This document shows, piece after piece, positions 7,305 to 15,526 of a stretch of DNA of 64,000 bases (the stretch's first letter is position 1; every line of letters starts with the position of its first letter). The position numbers were made by a program, and so were the translations under genes. Source of the stretch: Salinilacihabitans rarus (GTDB lineage Archaea; Halobacteriota; Halobacteria; Halobacteriales; Natrialbaceae); NCBI RefSeq assembly GCF_024296665.1, contig NZ_CP100762.1:186001-250000 (forward strand). Reading direction: 5' to 3'. Under the pieces are notes generated by a model. It saw only the letters and a list, made by a program, of their open reading frames with translations, made no database searches and had not been told where the DNA came from.

Positions 7305-8852
7305 ATGGCAGGTGAGGACCTCGCGGCGCGGATCGGCGACGTGCTCGCGGTCGACCCCGACGAGTTTCGCGAGGGAGCCGCGGCCGACGCCGAGGTGTTG
7401 CTCGAGGAACTCGAGGACGGCGCGTTCGACAACCCGCAGGCGATCGTCGGCTTCGAGTACGAGTTCTACGCGACCGACGCCGAGACGACGGCGCTCCGGC
7501 GGGTCCCCCGGCGGCTGCTCGAGTTGATCGGCTTCGAGAAGGAACTCGGGTTGCACAACGCCGAGATGACGACCAGCCCCCAGCCGCTGAACGCCGACGG
7601 CCTGCGCGCCCAGGAGGCCGAGGTGAAAGCCCGCCTCCGGACCGCCCTCGACGTGACCGGCAGCGAGCGGATGCGCCTCGTCAGCGACGGCATGTGGACG
7701 ATTCCGCCGGAGGGCGAGCGCGCCCGCGACTACCTCACCGACAGCGTCGAGCGGACCGTCGAGACCCCCGACGGCGAGCGCCACGTCCGGGTCGCGACGA
7801 ACATGAGCGACTCGGCGCGCTACCACGCGATGGCCAACACCGATCGCGCGCAGGCGGCCGGGATGCGGATCGACGCCCCCCACGTCACCCTCGAAGCGGA
7901 CACCGTGATGCCCGAGAGCCTCATCACGTCGATCCAGCCCCACTACCAGGTGCCCCACGCGGCGGACCTGCCGGCGTACTTCACCTACGCCCTGCGGATC
8001 GCCGGCCCGCTGCTCGCGCTCGGGGCCAACTCGCCGTTTTTCCCGCCGGACTGTTACGACGAGGCCGCCCCCGAGGCGATCCTGCGGGACGGCTGGATGG
8101 AGAACCGGATCAGCGTCTTCGAGACCGTGCTCAACCACCCCGCGGCGGGCGCGGGGAAGGTGCGCTTCCCCCGCGACCTCGAGACGGTCGAGGAGGCCGT
8201 CCGCCGGATCGCCGAGGACGACGTCCTCGTCCCGATGCCCGTCGACGGCGGCGAGCGCTTCGACGACCGGTTCCCCCACTTCCGGCGCAAGCACGGCACC
8301 TTCTGGCGGTGGGTCCGCCCGGTGTTCGACGGCGCGACCCGCTCGGCGGCCAACGCCCGCATCGAGTTCCGCCCGATCCCGGCCCAGCCGACCGTGCGCG
8401 ACTCGATCGCCTTTCAGGCGGCCTTCGCCGGCCTGCTGGAGAGCCTCACCCGGCTCGAACACCCCGTCCGCGAACTCGACTGGGAACGCGCCCGCGAGAA
8501 CTTCTACGCCGCGATGCGCGAGGGCCTCGACGCCGACCTCACCTGGATCACCAACGACGGCGAGGAGACGACCGACCGCGAGCGCATCTACGAGGACCTG
8601 CTCGCCCACGCGGAGGGCGGACTGGCAAACCGCGGCCTCTCGGACGAGGAGGTCGCGACCTACCTCTACCCGCTCCGGCGGCGGGCCCGCCGGGGCGTCT
8701 CGCCCGCCGCCTGGAAGCGCGCGGCGGTCCGCCGGCGCCTCGACGAGGGCGCCGACTTCGAGGCGGCGATCTACGGCATGCAGCGCCGGTACGTCGAGCG
8801 CCAGCGCGAGACGCTGCTCGACGGGAGTTTCGCCGACTGGATCGGGGAGTGA
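7305..8852 (+). CDS. Glutamate-cysteine ligase-like (GCS2 fold) protein, long haloarchaeal form
   Basis: 515-residue cytoplasmic protein. The segments GFEYEFYATD (about 47-56), LHNAEMTTSPQPL, ATNMSDSARYHAMANTDRA and SLITSIQPHYQVP resemble the metal/ATP and glutamate-binding core of carboxylate-amine ligases of the glutamate-cysteine ligase superfamily. Haloarchaea make gamma-glutamylcysteine as their main thiol with a shorter GshA. This protein is about 150 residues longer, with an extra C-terminal helical region rich in Arg (about 400-515), so it may ligate a different amine or carboxylate. It stands alone, 104 bp after sod. Superfamily assignment is moderate; the substrate is unknown. Confidence 0.7.
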   Translation: MAGEDLAARIGDVLAVDPDEFREGAAADAEVLLEELEDGAFDNPQAIVGFEYEFYATDAETTALRRVPRRLLELIGFEKELGLHNAEMTTSPQPLNADGLRAQEAEVKARLRTALDVTGSERMRLVSDGMWTIPPEGERARDYLTDSVERTVETPDGERHVRVATNMSDSARYHAMANTDRAQAAGMRIDAPHVTLEADTVMPESLITSIQPHYQVPHAADLPAYFTYALRIAGPLLALGANSPFFPPDCYDEAAPEAILRDGWMENRISVFETVLNHPAAGAGKVRFPRDLETVEEAVRRIAEDDVLVPMPVDGGERFDDRFPHFRRKHGTFWRWVRPVFDGATRSAANARIEFRPIPAQPTVRDSIAFQAAFAGLLESLTRLEHPVRELDWERARENFYAAMREGLDADLTWITNDGEETTDRERIYEDLLAHAEGGLANRGLSDEEVATYLYPLRRRARRGVSPAAWKRAAVRRRLDEGADFEAAIYGMQRRYVERQRETLLDGSFADWIGE

Positions 8853-8908
8853 ACGCCCCACGAAGGCGGGACGCAAGTGATTAAGGGGCTTCGGGGAAAG
8901 TGGCCGAC

Positions 8909-9901
8909 ATGGTTACGTTCCTCTCCGGAGGCACCGGAACGCCGAAACTGCTGGACGGAGCCGGGACCGCGTTCTCGCCGGCGGAGACGACGGTGATCGC
9001 GAACACCGGTGACGACATCGAACTCGGCGGGCTGTTCGTCTCCCCCGACGTCGACACCCTCCTCTTTCAGGGCGGCGGCGTCCTCGACCGCGAGCACTGG
9101 TGGGGGATCGAGGGCGACACCCACCGCACCCACTCCGCGCTCCGGGACATCGCTACCGCGGCGGACCTCCCCGAGGGGCCCCAGTACCTCCCCGACGAGC
9201 GCCAGACCGAGGGCCGGGAGATCGCCCGCTGGCGGCGCTTCTCGGGCGTCGGCGAGTTCATGACGATCGGCGACCGCGACCGGGCGGTCCACCTCACCCG
9301 GACCAGCCTGCTCGATCAGGGCCACTCGCTGAGCGAGGTCACGGCGCGGCTGGCCGACGCGTTCGGCCTCTCGGCCGACCTCCTGCCGATGAGCGACGAC
9401 CCCGTCGCCAGCATCGTCCACACCGACGAGGGGCCGATGCACTTCCAGGAGTTCTGGGTCGGCCGCGAGGGCGAACCCGCCGTCGAGAACGTCGAGTTCC
9501 GCGGCTCCTCGCGGGCCGAACCGGCGCCGGGCGTGATCGAGGCGCTCGACGACGTCGTCGTGATCGGGCCCTCGAATCCCGTCACGAGCATCGGGCCGAT
9601 GCTCGCGCTGCCCGGCGTCGGCGACGCGCTCCACGAGACGACCGTCGTCGCCGTCTCGCCGTTCCTCGGCGACGAGGCGTTCTCCGGCCCCGCGGGCGAA
9701 CTCATGGAGGCCGTCGGCGCGACGGCCAGCACCCGCGGGCTGGCGACGGCGTACCCGTTCGCCGACGCGTTCGTCGTCGACGAGCGCGACGACGTCGCCT
9801 TCGACCGGCCGACCGTCCGGACCGACATCGGGATCGACTCGCCCGCGGACGCGAAACGCGTGATCGAGGCGGTCACCGACGCGGTCGATCTGGTCGCCTG
9901 A
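8909..9901 (+). CDS. cofD: 2-phospho-L-lactate transferase (coenzyme F420 biosynthesis)
   Basis: 330-residue enzyme that joins lactyl-2-diphospho-5'-guanosine (or a phosphoenolpyruvyl equivalent) to 7,8-didemethyl-8-hydroxy-5-deazariboflavin to form the F420 core. The N-terminal [14 protein letters not shown] and [19 protein letters not shown] motifs are diagnostic of CofD, as is [14 protein letters not shown] (about residues 213-226). I choose the ATG at 8909, not the GTG at 8900: the family begins MVTFL, and a TATA-like GATTAAGG at 8879-8886 sits 23-30 bp upstream, fitting a leaderless transcript. The next gene starts 2 bp after the stop. Confidence 0.93.
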   Translation: MVTFLSGGTGTPKLLDGAGTAFSPAETTVIANTGDDIELGGLFVSPDVDTLLFQGGGVLDREHWWGIEGDTHRTHSALRDIATAADLPEGPQYLPDERQTEGREIARWRRFSGVGEFMTIGDRDRAVHLTRTSLLDQGHSLSEVTARLADAFGLSADLLPMSDDPVASIVHTDEGPMHFQEFWVGREGEPAVENVEFRGSSRAEPAPGVIEALDDVVVIGPSNPVTSIGPMLALPGVGDALHETTVVAVSPFLGDEAFSGPAGELMEAVGATASTRGLATAYPFADAFVVDERDDVAFDRPTVRTDIGIDSPADAKRVIEAVTDAVDLVA

Positions 9902-9903
9902 CG

Positions 9904-10647
9904 ATGTTCGACCCGCGCCTCGCGCTCGCGAGCCTCAGCGGGCGCTCGGACGCCGCGTGGGCCGCCGCCGGCGCCCCGTACGCGGGCGCGGCCTTCCTCG
10001 GCGGCGTCGCCCTCGACGACCCCGCCCGCGAGGCGGCCCGCGAACTCGTCGCCCGCGACCGCGAGGAGTTCCTCCCCCCGGACCCGGTCGCGTTCGTCGA
10101 CGACCAGCTCGCCGCCCTCGCGGACGTCCCCCTCAGAGCGGGGTTCAACGTCCGCAGCGCGACCCGCGAGCCGATCCGGCGGGTCGCACGCGTCTGTCGC
10201 GACCGCGACGCGCTCCTCGAGATCAACGCCCACTGCCGACAGGACGAACTGTGCGCCGTCGGCTGTGGCGAGACGCTCCTGCGCGACGCCGACCGGCTCT
10301 GCGAGTACGTCGCGACCGCGGCCGAGGCGGGCGCGACCGTCGGCGTCAAGGTCCGCGCGGAGGTCCCGGCGGTCGACCTCCCGGCGCTCGCCGCCGACCT
10401 CGAGGCCGCCGGCGCGTCGTTCGTCCACGTCGACGCGATGGACTCGGAGGCGGTGGTCGCAGACGTCGCCGACGCCTGTGACCTGTTCGTGATCGCCAAC
10501 AACGGCGTCCGCGACGCGGCGACGGTCCGGGAGTACCTCGACTACGGCGCCGACGCGGTCAGCGTGGGCCGGCCCAGCACCGACCCGGTCGTCCTCGAAC
10601 GGGTGCGCGCGGCCGTCGACGACCGCGTCGCCGTCGCCGACCGGTAG
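9904..10647 (+). CDS. Dus-like TIM-barrel flavoprotein (MJ0144-type), cofD-linked
   Basis: 247-residue TIM barrel related to tRNA-dihydrouridine synthases and dihydroorotate dehydrogenases. The segments LEINAHCRQDELCAVGCGE (about 100-118), GVKVRAEVP and FVIANNGVRDAATVREYL plus the phosphate-grip-like DAVSVGRPS are typical of the archaeal subgroup found next to cofD. It begins 2 bp after the cofD stop, so the two are one operon. Whether it reduces uridine in tRNA or works on a small flavin/F420-related substrate is not settled; the short length (true Dus enzymes are about 300-330 residues) argues for caution. Confidence 0.7.
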   Translation: MFDPRLALASLSGRSDAAWAAAGAPYAGAAFLGGVALDDPAREAARELVARDREEFLPPDPVAFVDDQLAALADVPLRAGFNVRSATREPIRRVARVCRDRDALLEINAHCRQDELCAVGCGETLLRDADRLCEYVATAAEAGATVGVKVRAEVPAVDLPALAADLEAAGASFVHVDAMDSEAVVADVADACDLFVIANNGVRDAATVREYLDYGADAVSVGRPSTDPVVLERVRAAVDDRVAVADR

Positions 10648-10840
10648 CGTCGGACGGCCCGGGGCCGAGCTTTCATGTGCGTCTGCCCGATACTACCGCG
10701 TATGTTCCGCGCCGACCGCGCCGGAGGGACCGACGACGAACACCGCCGTTCCCCCGCCGGTCGGTGTCGTCCGCCCGACGCGACCCCGTCGAGCCGTGCG
10801 AGCGAGCCGCGACCCGGCGACCGCGGGACCCCGAGGGAGG

Positions 10841-11350
10841 ATGTTCGAACGGATTCGTGAGGACGTCCGGGCGATCCTCGAGCGCGACCCCGCGGCGACG
10901 AGCGCGCTCGAAGTGTTGCTGTGTTACCCCGGCATGCACGCGCTCTGGGCGCACCGACTCGCCCACCGCCTGTGGAACCGCGACCGGTGGCTCGCCGCGC
11001 GCGTCCTCTCGCAAGTCGTTCGCCTCGCCACCGGCGTCGAGATCCACCCGGCCGCCTCGATCGGGCGGCGCGTGACGATCGACCACGGGATGGGCGTCGT
11101 CATCGGCGAGACGGCCGTCGTCGGCGACGACGTGCACATGTTCCACGGCGTCACCCTCGGGGGCGCGGCCGCCCGGCGGGTCAAGCGCCACCCGACCGTC
11201 GAGAATGGCGTCCGGATCGGCGCGAACGCGACGCTCCTCGGCGACATCACGGTCGGCGAGGGCGCGACCGTCGGCGCCGGGGCGGTCGTCACCGACTCCG
11301 TCGACCCGGGCGCGACCGTGATCGGCGTTCCCGCGCGTCCGGTCGACTGA
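10841..11350 (+). CDS. cysE: Serine O-acetyltransferase
   Basis: 169-residue left-handed beta-helix acetyltransferase that makes O-acetylserine for cysteine synthesis. An N-terminal helical part (FERIREDVRAILERDP) is followed by hexapeptide repeats: HPAASIGRRVTIDHGMGVVI, then GDDVHMFHGVTLGG with the catalytic His, and GANATLLGDITVGEG. The length matches the short archaeal/bacterial CysE class. The ATG at 10841 follows a GGGAGG purine stretch, and no N-terminal homology extends into the longer open frame upstream. The 193 bp before it holds no gene; the promoter is not obvious. Confidence 0.9.
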   Translation: MFERIREDVRAILERDPAATSALEVLLCYPGMHALWAHRLAHRLWNRDRWLAARVLSQVVRLATGVEIHPAASIGRRVTIDHGMGVVIGETAVVGDDVHMFHGVTLGGAAARRVKRHPTVENGVRIGANATLLGDITVGEGATVGAGAVVTDSVDPGATVIGVPARPVD

Positions 11351-11433
11351 CCGGTGGACCCGGGGCGCCCGCGGGACGGGCGACGTGTGAGAAGACCGAA
11401 ACGTTTTCGTACGGACGCGAGTCACCTCGCGGT

Positions 11434-12201
11434 ATGCCCTCCACCGCCCGCCGCGTCGCGCTCCTCGCAGTCGTCGCGCTCGTCGTCCTCGCCGGCTGTT
11501 CGGCCCTCGGCCAGGATCCCACCCGGGAGGACCGCGCCGTCGAGGCGCTCGAACGCTCCCAGGAACGGCTCGACGAGGTCGACTCGTACCGAACCGACGG
11601 CGAACTACGCGTCGACGCCGAGAGCGACGGCCGCACCGAGCGGATCCGCGTCGAGGTCGACGGCGCCGTCGACCTCGACGCCGAACGGATGCGGACGAAC
11701 GCGACCGTCGACGGGGAGACGACGGCGACCTACCTCGTCGGCCGGACGACCTACCGGCAGTGTCCGGACCCCTGGGGTGGCTGGGCCGTCGAGGAGGTCG
11801 AGGACGCGGAGGACTGGGCCGACCTGACTCCCGCCGCCGGACCGCTCTCGGTGCTCGAATCCGGCTCGCTGTACTGGAACGGGACCGAGACGGTCGACGG
11901 CCGCGAGGCGGTCCTGCTCGTCGGCCACCCGCCGGCGAGCGCGCTCGACGAGACCCAGAGCGGGTTCGGCTCGGCCCTCGGCGGCGGCCCGAACGTCGAG
12001 GATCCGACGGTCGAACTGTGGATCGACGCGGAGACCGGCCTGCCGATCGAGTCCCGGATCGAATTCGATGTCTCCGGGCGCGACGGTTCGGCCGACGCCT
12101 CGGCGACGATGCGGTACTCGGCGTACGACGAACCGGTCTCGATCGAGGTCCCGGGCGAGGCGTACGACGACCCGTACGAACTGGGCTGTCCCGGCAGTTG
12201 A
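11434..12201 (+). CDS. Haloarchaeal lipoprotein, LolA-like fold suspected
   Basis: 255 residues with an N-terminal hydrophobic segment ending in the lipobox VLAGCSAL (Cys at residue 22), so a lipid-anchored exported protein. The mature part opens with a helical, charged stretch (RAVEALERSQERLDEVDSY) and continues with beta-strand-rich sequence with alternating RTDGEL, RIRVEVDG, TYLVGRTTYRQC, VELWIDAETGLPIESRIEF. The last element is reminiscent of LolA/LppX-type outer-envelope proteins, and many haloarchaeal paralogs share it. No enzymatic motif is seen. Two cysteines (TYRQC and ELGCPGS) could form a disulfide. Function unknown. Confidence 0.82.
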   Translation: MPSTARRVALLAVVALVVLAGCSALGQDPTREDRAVEALERSQERLDEVDSYRTDGELRVDAESDGRTERIRVEVDGAVDLDAERMRTNATVDGETTATYLVGRTTYRQCPDPWGGWAVEEVEDAEDWADLTPAAGPLSVLESGSLYWNGTETVDGREAVLLVGHPPASALDETQSGFGSALGGGPNVEDPTVELWIDAETGLPIESRIEFDVSGRDGSADASATMRYSAYDEPVSIEVPGEAYDDPYELGCPGS

Positions 12202-12230
12202 ACCGCCGGACGGGCCGGCGGAACCGACGG

Positions 12231-12236
12231 TATAAG
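12231..12236 (+). promoter_or_regulatory. TATA box for the CitG-like/DUF447 operon
   Basis: TATAAG centred 27 bp upstream of the ATG at 12261, the spacing expected when the transcript starts at or just before the start codon. There is no Shine-Dalgarno sequence between box and start, in keeping with leaderless translation. Confidence 0.65.
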
Positions 12237-12260
12237 TCCCCGCGGCACGCATCGGCCCGT

Positions 12261-13103
12261 ATGCGAACCGCCGCGGGGAACGCCGAACTCGCCCTCCTGC
12301 TGGAGGTCGCGGGCACGCCGAAGCCGGGCAACGTCGACCGCCACCGCGACCTCGACGACCTGCGGTTCGAGCACTTCCTCGCCGGCGCGGTCGGCGCCCG
12401 GGACGGCCTCGAGATGGCGGCCGAGGGCGCCGCCGTCGGCCCGGCGTTCGAGCGCGCGGTCGAGGGGATGGCCGCTCAGGGCGGCGGCAACACCCAGTTC
12501 GGCGCGCTCCTGTTGCTCGTCCCGCTCGTCCGCGCCGCGCGCGAGGACCTCTCCCAGCCGGTCGCCGAGTCGGTCGTCGAGCGCACGACGGTCGCCGACG
12601 CGGCGGCTTTCTACCGCGCGTTCGACCACGTCGACGTCTTCGTCTCCGAGCCGCCGGCCGACCTCGAACCGCTCGACGTCCGCCGCGGGAGCGACGCCGT
12701 CCCGGCGCTGGAACAGCGGGGGCTGACGCTGCTCGACGTGATGGACCGGAGCGTCCCCGGCGACGACGTCGCCCGCGAGTGGCTGACCGGCTTCGAGCGG
12801 TCGTTCGCCGCCGCCGAGCGGATCGCCGCGGCCGACGGCCCGGTCGCGGATCGGGCGGCGGCGACGTTCCTCTCGCTGCTCGCCGAGCGCCCCGACACGC
12901 TCGTCGCGAAGCGCAGCGGCGAGGGCGTCGCCCGCGAGGTGACCGAGCGTGCGGCCGAACTGCGCGAGTCGGCGGCCGACCGCGAGCGGGTCGAGGCGTT
13001 CGCCGACGACCTCGTCGCCCGCGGGATCAACCCCGGGACGACGGCGGATCTCACCGCGGCCGGACTGTTCATCGCCCTCGAGCGCGAAGCAGTCGACGTA
13101 TGA
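12261..13103 (+). CDS. Triphosphoribosyl-dephospho-CoA synthase-like (CitG/MdcB family) protein
   Basis: 280 residues of the CitG family, whose bacterial members make the 2'-(5''-triphosphoribosyl)-3'-dephospho-CoA prosthetic group precursor. Conserved pieces are LEVAGTPKPGNVDRH (about 12-26, the nucleotide-binding segment), GGGNTQFGALLLLVP (about 74-88), FLSLLAERPDTLVAKR and GINPGTTADLTAAGLF (about 255-270). Haloarchaea lack citrate or malonate lyase, so the archaeal product probably differs. The stop overlaps the DUF447 start (ATGA), which links the two as functional partners. Confidence 0.85.
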   Translation: MRTAAGNAELALLLEVAGTPKPGNVDRHRDLDDLRFEHFLAGAVGARDGLEMAAEGAAVGPAFERAVEGMAAQGGGNTQFGALLLLVPLVRAAREDLSQPVAESVVERTTVADAAAFYRAFDHVDVFVSEPPADLEPLDVRRGSDAVPALEQRGLTLLDVMDRSVPGDDVAREWLTGFERSFAAAERIAAADGPVADRAAATFLSLLAERPDTLVAKRSGEGVAREVTERAAELRESAADRERVEAFADDLVARGINPGTTADLTAAGLFIALEREAVDV

Positions 13104-13687
13104 CCGGGGACGCGGAGTGGCCCGTCGACCTCGCCGGAGTCACCGAGTCGGTCGTGACGACCCTCGGGCCGAACGGCCTGTGGAACGCCGCGGCGCTCGG
13201 GCTGTTCGCCGGCGACGGCGACGACGCGGTCACCGCCCGGACGTGGGGCGACACCCGCACGCGGCGCAACTTCCATCGACAGGGGGAGGGCTACGTCCAG
13301 TTCACGCGCGACCCGGTCGACTTCGTCGACGCCGCGCTGTCGATCCACGAACTCGACGCGCCGGTGCTCGACTCCGCCGACGCGTGGGCGCGCGTCGCGG
13401 TCGAGCGGGTCGACGAGGGAACGGAGGGCGAGACGCGCTGGGAGGAGTGGCGCCTCGACCCGGTCGAGGCGGCCGCCGAGTGCGAGACGGTGGCGACGAT
13501 CGACCGCGGCTTCGCGGCCGTGATCGAGGCCACGGTCGCGGCCTCGCGGCTCGGCGTCGCGGGCTACGACGACGACGAACTCCGGTGTCGGCTCGACTAC
13601 TGTGCCTCGGTCGTCGAGCGCGCGGGCGACGCACGCGAGCGCGAGGCGTTCGCCCGACTGATCCGGCACTCGGACTGGACCCCGTGA
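13100..13687 (+). CDS. DUF447 family protein (flavin-reductase-like split barrel suspected)
   Basis: 195-residue cytoplasmic protein of the archaeal DUF447 family. Visible pieces are VVTTLGPNGLWNAAALGLF (the start of a split-barrel), RTWGDTRTRRNFHRQGEGY, and a C-terminal helical part with LRCRLDYCASVVERAGD. FMN-binding split-barrel proteins have the same opening, so a flavin or flavin-like ligand is plausible. Translation is coupled to the CitG-like gene by a 4-bp ATGA overlap. The association of these two families is known from archaeal genomes; the biochemical product is not. Confidence 0.8.
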   Translation: MTGDAEWPVDLAGVTESVVTTLGPNGLWNAAALGLFAGDGDDAVTARTWGDTRTRRNFHRQGEGYVQFTRDPVDFVDAALSIHELDAPVLDSADAWARVAVERVDEGTEGETRWEEWRLDPVEAAAECETVATIDRGFAAVIEATVAASRLGVAGYDDDELRCRLDYCASVVERAGDAREREAFARLIRHSDWTP

Positions 13688-13725
13688 GCCGCGGCGAGTC
13701 GTCGCGCGGGAATCGGCGGGGGACG

Positions 13726-13754
13726 TTATATCCTCGCCGACCGAACGGTCGGTC
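13726..13754 (+). promoter_or_regulatory. TATA box and TetR operator 1 of the hydrolase gene
   Basis: TTATAT at 13726-13731 lies 26-31 bp before the ATG at 13757. Between box and start sits GACCGAACGGTCGGTC (13739-13754), an imperfect palindrome. Closely related 16-bp sites stand before the MBL gene (15434-15449) and before the tetR gene (15508-15523). A repressor bound here would cover the transcription start. The three-copy recurrence is seen directly; the binder is inferred to be the TetR protein at 15527. Confidence 0.72.
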
Positions 13755-13756
13755 CG

Positions 13757-14665
13757 ATGAGCGACTCCGGCGACTCAAAACCGGTCCGGTTCCGAAGCGA
13801 CGGCGAGACGTGTCGCGGTGACCTCTTTCTCCCCGACGACGCCGCCGACCCGCCCGTCGTGGTGCTTGCCCACGGGTTCGGCGGCGAGCGGACGTGGCGA
13901 CTGCCCGCGTACGCGCGCCGGTTCGCCGAGCGGGGGGTGGCCGCGTTCGTCTTCGACTACCGCACCTTCGGCGACAGCGGGGGGCGGCCGCGGAATCTGG
14001 TCAGCCCTCGCCGGCAACTCGCGGACTGGCGTGCGGCCGTCGCGCACGTCCGCGGGCGCGACGACGTCGACGGGGACCGACTCGCGCTCTGGGGGACGTC
14101 CCTCAGCGGCGGCCACGTGATCACGACCGCCGCACGCGACGGGGACGTCGCGGCGGTCGTCGCGCAGGTGCCGTTCGGCGACGGCCTCGCGACCGTCGCC
14201 GGCGCGCTCCGGCGCGGGGGCGCGTCGTACGCGCGCGAGGCCGTCGCGGGGGCGCTCCGGGACCTCCCGCGGGCGCTGCTCGGGCGCGACCCCCACTACG
14301 TTCCGATCGTCGACGAGGGGGAGGGCTTCGGGGTGTTGAACGCGCCCGACGCGAGGGCCGCGATAGAGGCGCTCGTCCCGGCGGGCGAGGAGTTCCGGAA
14401 CGAGGTCCCCGGCCGGGTCGCCGCGACCGTCCCCTTCTACCGACCCGTCTCGGAGGCGGGGGACGTCGACTGCCCGACGTTCGTCGCCGAGGCGGCGCGG
14501 GACCGGATCGTTCCGCCGTGGACCGTCCGGCGACTCGTCGCGAGACTCGACGACGTCGAACGCCTCCGGTTACCGGGCGGTCACTTCGACGTCTACACGC
14601 CCCCGGCGTTCGACCGCCTCGTCGACCGGCAGGCGGCGTTCCTCTCCCGGCACCTCCGGGGGTGA
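13757..14665 (+). CDS. Alpha/beta hydrolase (dienelactone hydrolase/peptidase S9-like)
   Basis: 302-residue cytoplasmic hydrolase. Catalytic triad candidates: the nucleophile Ser in WGTSLSGGH (about residues 114-122), Asp in the AEAARDRIVPPW segment and His in LPGGHFDVY near the C-terminus. The oxyanion segment VLAHGFGGERTW is near residues 37-48. A lid domain of about 80 residues (150-230) separates the strands. The gene converges on the MBL hydrolase gene (21 bp between stops) and carries the same operator as that gene and as tetR, so the three form one regulon. The substrate is probably a small ester or lactone that is also the inducer. Confidence 0.88.
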   Translation: MSDSGDSKPVRFRSDGETCRGDLFLPDDAADPPVVVLAHGFGGERTWRLPAYARRFAERGVAAFVFDYRTFGDSGGRPRNLVSPRRQLADWRAAVAHVRGRDDVDGDRLALWGTSLSGGHVITTAARDGDVAAVVAQVPFGDGLATVAGALRRGGASYAREAVAGALRDLPRALLGRDPHYVPIVDEGEGFGVLNAPDARAAIEALVPAGEEFRNEVPGRVAATVPFYRPVSEAGDVDCPTFVAEAARDRIVPPWTVRRLVARLDDVERLRLPGGHFDVYTPPAFDRLVDRQAAFLSRHLRG

Positions 14666-14686
14666 CGGCCCGCCCCGCGCCCGACG

Positions 14687-15430
14687 TCACTCCCGTTCGA
14701 GGGCGAGTTCGACGGCCGTCTCGGTCCGTCCCCGCCACGGGTCGCCGTGGCCGGGCAACAGCGTGACCTCGCCGAGCGGTTCGAGCCGTGCGATCGACTC
14801 GCGGGCCCGGTCGTGGTTCCGGTTGATCCACGCCGGCAGCAGTTGGGGGCGGTGGCCGCGGCCGGCGACGAAGTCGACCGTGGCGAGCGCGTCGCCACAG
14901 AAGAGCACCTCGCGGTCGGGGACGGAGAGCGCGACGTGGTCCTCGCTGTGGCCCGGGGCGTGGATCGCCCGCGGCCGCCCGGGAACGTCGAGGGTCTCCC
15001 CGTCGCCGAACGTCCGGACCGTCCGGACGGGCGGCACCGACGTCCCGCCGGACCGGACGAACTCGACGCCGTACCGGAGCATCTCCGGCCGCCAGAGGTT
15101 CTTCACGGTTCCCGCGACCGGAAGCTCCCACTCGCCCCGTGCGGCCTCGACGCCCGCCTCGTGTACCCACACCGGGACGTCGGCCGCCTCGCGGAGTCGG
15201 GCGGCGAACCCCGCGTGATCGGGGTGGGCGTGGGTCAGCACGCAGGCGGCGACGTCCGTCAGGTCGGAGCCGAGCGCGTCGAGCAGCGCGGGTAGCTGGG
15301 GCCAGTGGCCGGGGAAGCCGGCGTCGACCACCGTGAGTTCGCCGTCCGCCGCGACGACGTACCAGTTGACGCGCTCGCTCCCGCACCGGTAGACGCCGTC
15401 CGCGACGGCCGCGGTCCTCGGTTCGGTCAT
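14687..15430 (-). CDS. Metallo-beta-lactamase fold hydrolase (glyoxalase II-like)
   Basis: 247 residues. The zinc-binding motif THAHPDHAGFAARL (about residues 66-79) is complete, with the further ligands in APGHSEDHVAL and FCGDALATVDF and the last His in LLPGHGDPWRG. This set fits glyoxalase II/lactonase-type enzymes. The ATG at 15428-15430 is immediately followed upstream by the perfect 14-bp palindrome at 15435-15448, and a CTTTTC box lies about 25 bp upstream. Divergent from tetR, convergent with the alpha/beta hydrolase. Both hydrolases likely act on related ester or thioester substrates. Confidence 0.9.
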   Translation of the reverse strand: MTEPRTAAVADGVYRCGSERVNWYVVAADGELTVVDAGFPGHWPQLPALLDALGSDLTDVAACVLTHAHPDHAGFAARLREAADVPVWVHEAGVEAARGEWELPVAGTVKNLWRPEMLRYGVEFVRSGGTSVPPVRTVRTFGDGETLDVPGRPRAIHAPGHSEDHVALSVPDREVLFCGDALATVDFVAGRGHRPQLLPAWINRNHDRARESIARLEPLGEVTLLPGHGDPWRGRTETAVELALERE

Positions 15431-15434
15431 ACCG

Positions 15435-15448
15435 ACCGAACGTTCGGT
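15435..15448. promoter_or_regulatory. TetR operator 2 (upstream of MBL hydrolase)
   Basis: ACCGAACGTTCGGT is a perfect 14-bp palindrome, 4 bp upstream of the MBL hydrolase start on the minus strand. It is the most symmetrical of the three related sites and so probably the closest to the ideal binding sequence. Its position across the expected transcription start implies repression. Confidence 0.72.
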
Positions 15449-15494
15449 TGGGAGAAAAGCACTTCGGTCCGGACGGGTTCCGGCGGTGTGCCAG

Positions 15495-15523
15495 TTAAGT
15501 GCCCGCCGACCAAACGGTCGGTC
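15495..15523 (+). promoter_or_regulatory. tetR promoter with TetR operator 3
   Basis: A TATA-like TTAA (15495-15498) stands about 30 bp before the tetR ATG at 15527. GACCAAACGGTCGGTC (15508-15523) lies between them and matches operator 1 in 15 of 16 positions. This predicts negative autoregulation, the normal arrangement for TetR repressors. Confidence 0.72.
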
Positions 15524-15526
15524 GAC

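Noticed and set aside
10675-10840. Short frames ahead of cysE
   Set aside because: Arg-rich translations with no homology; cysE homology begins at the ATG 10841. The gap holds no feature I can support.
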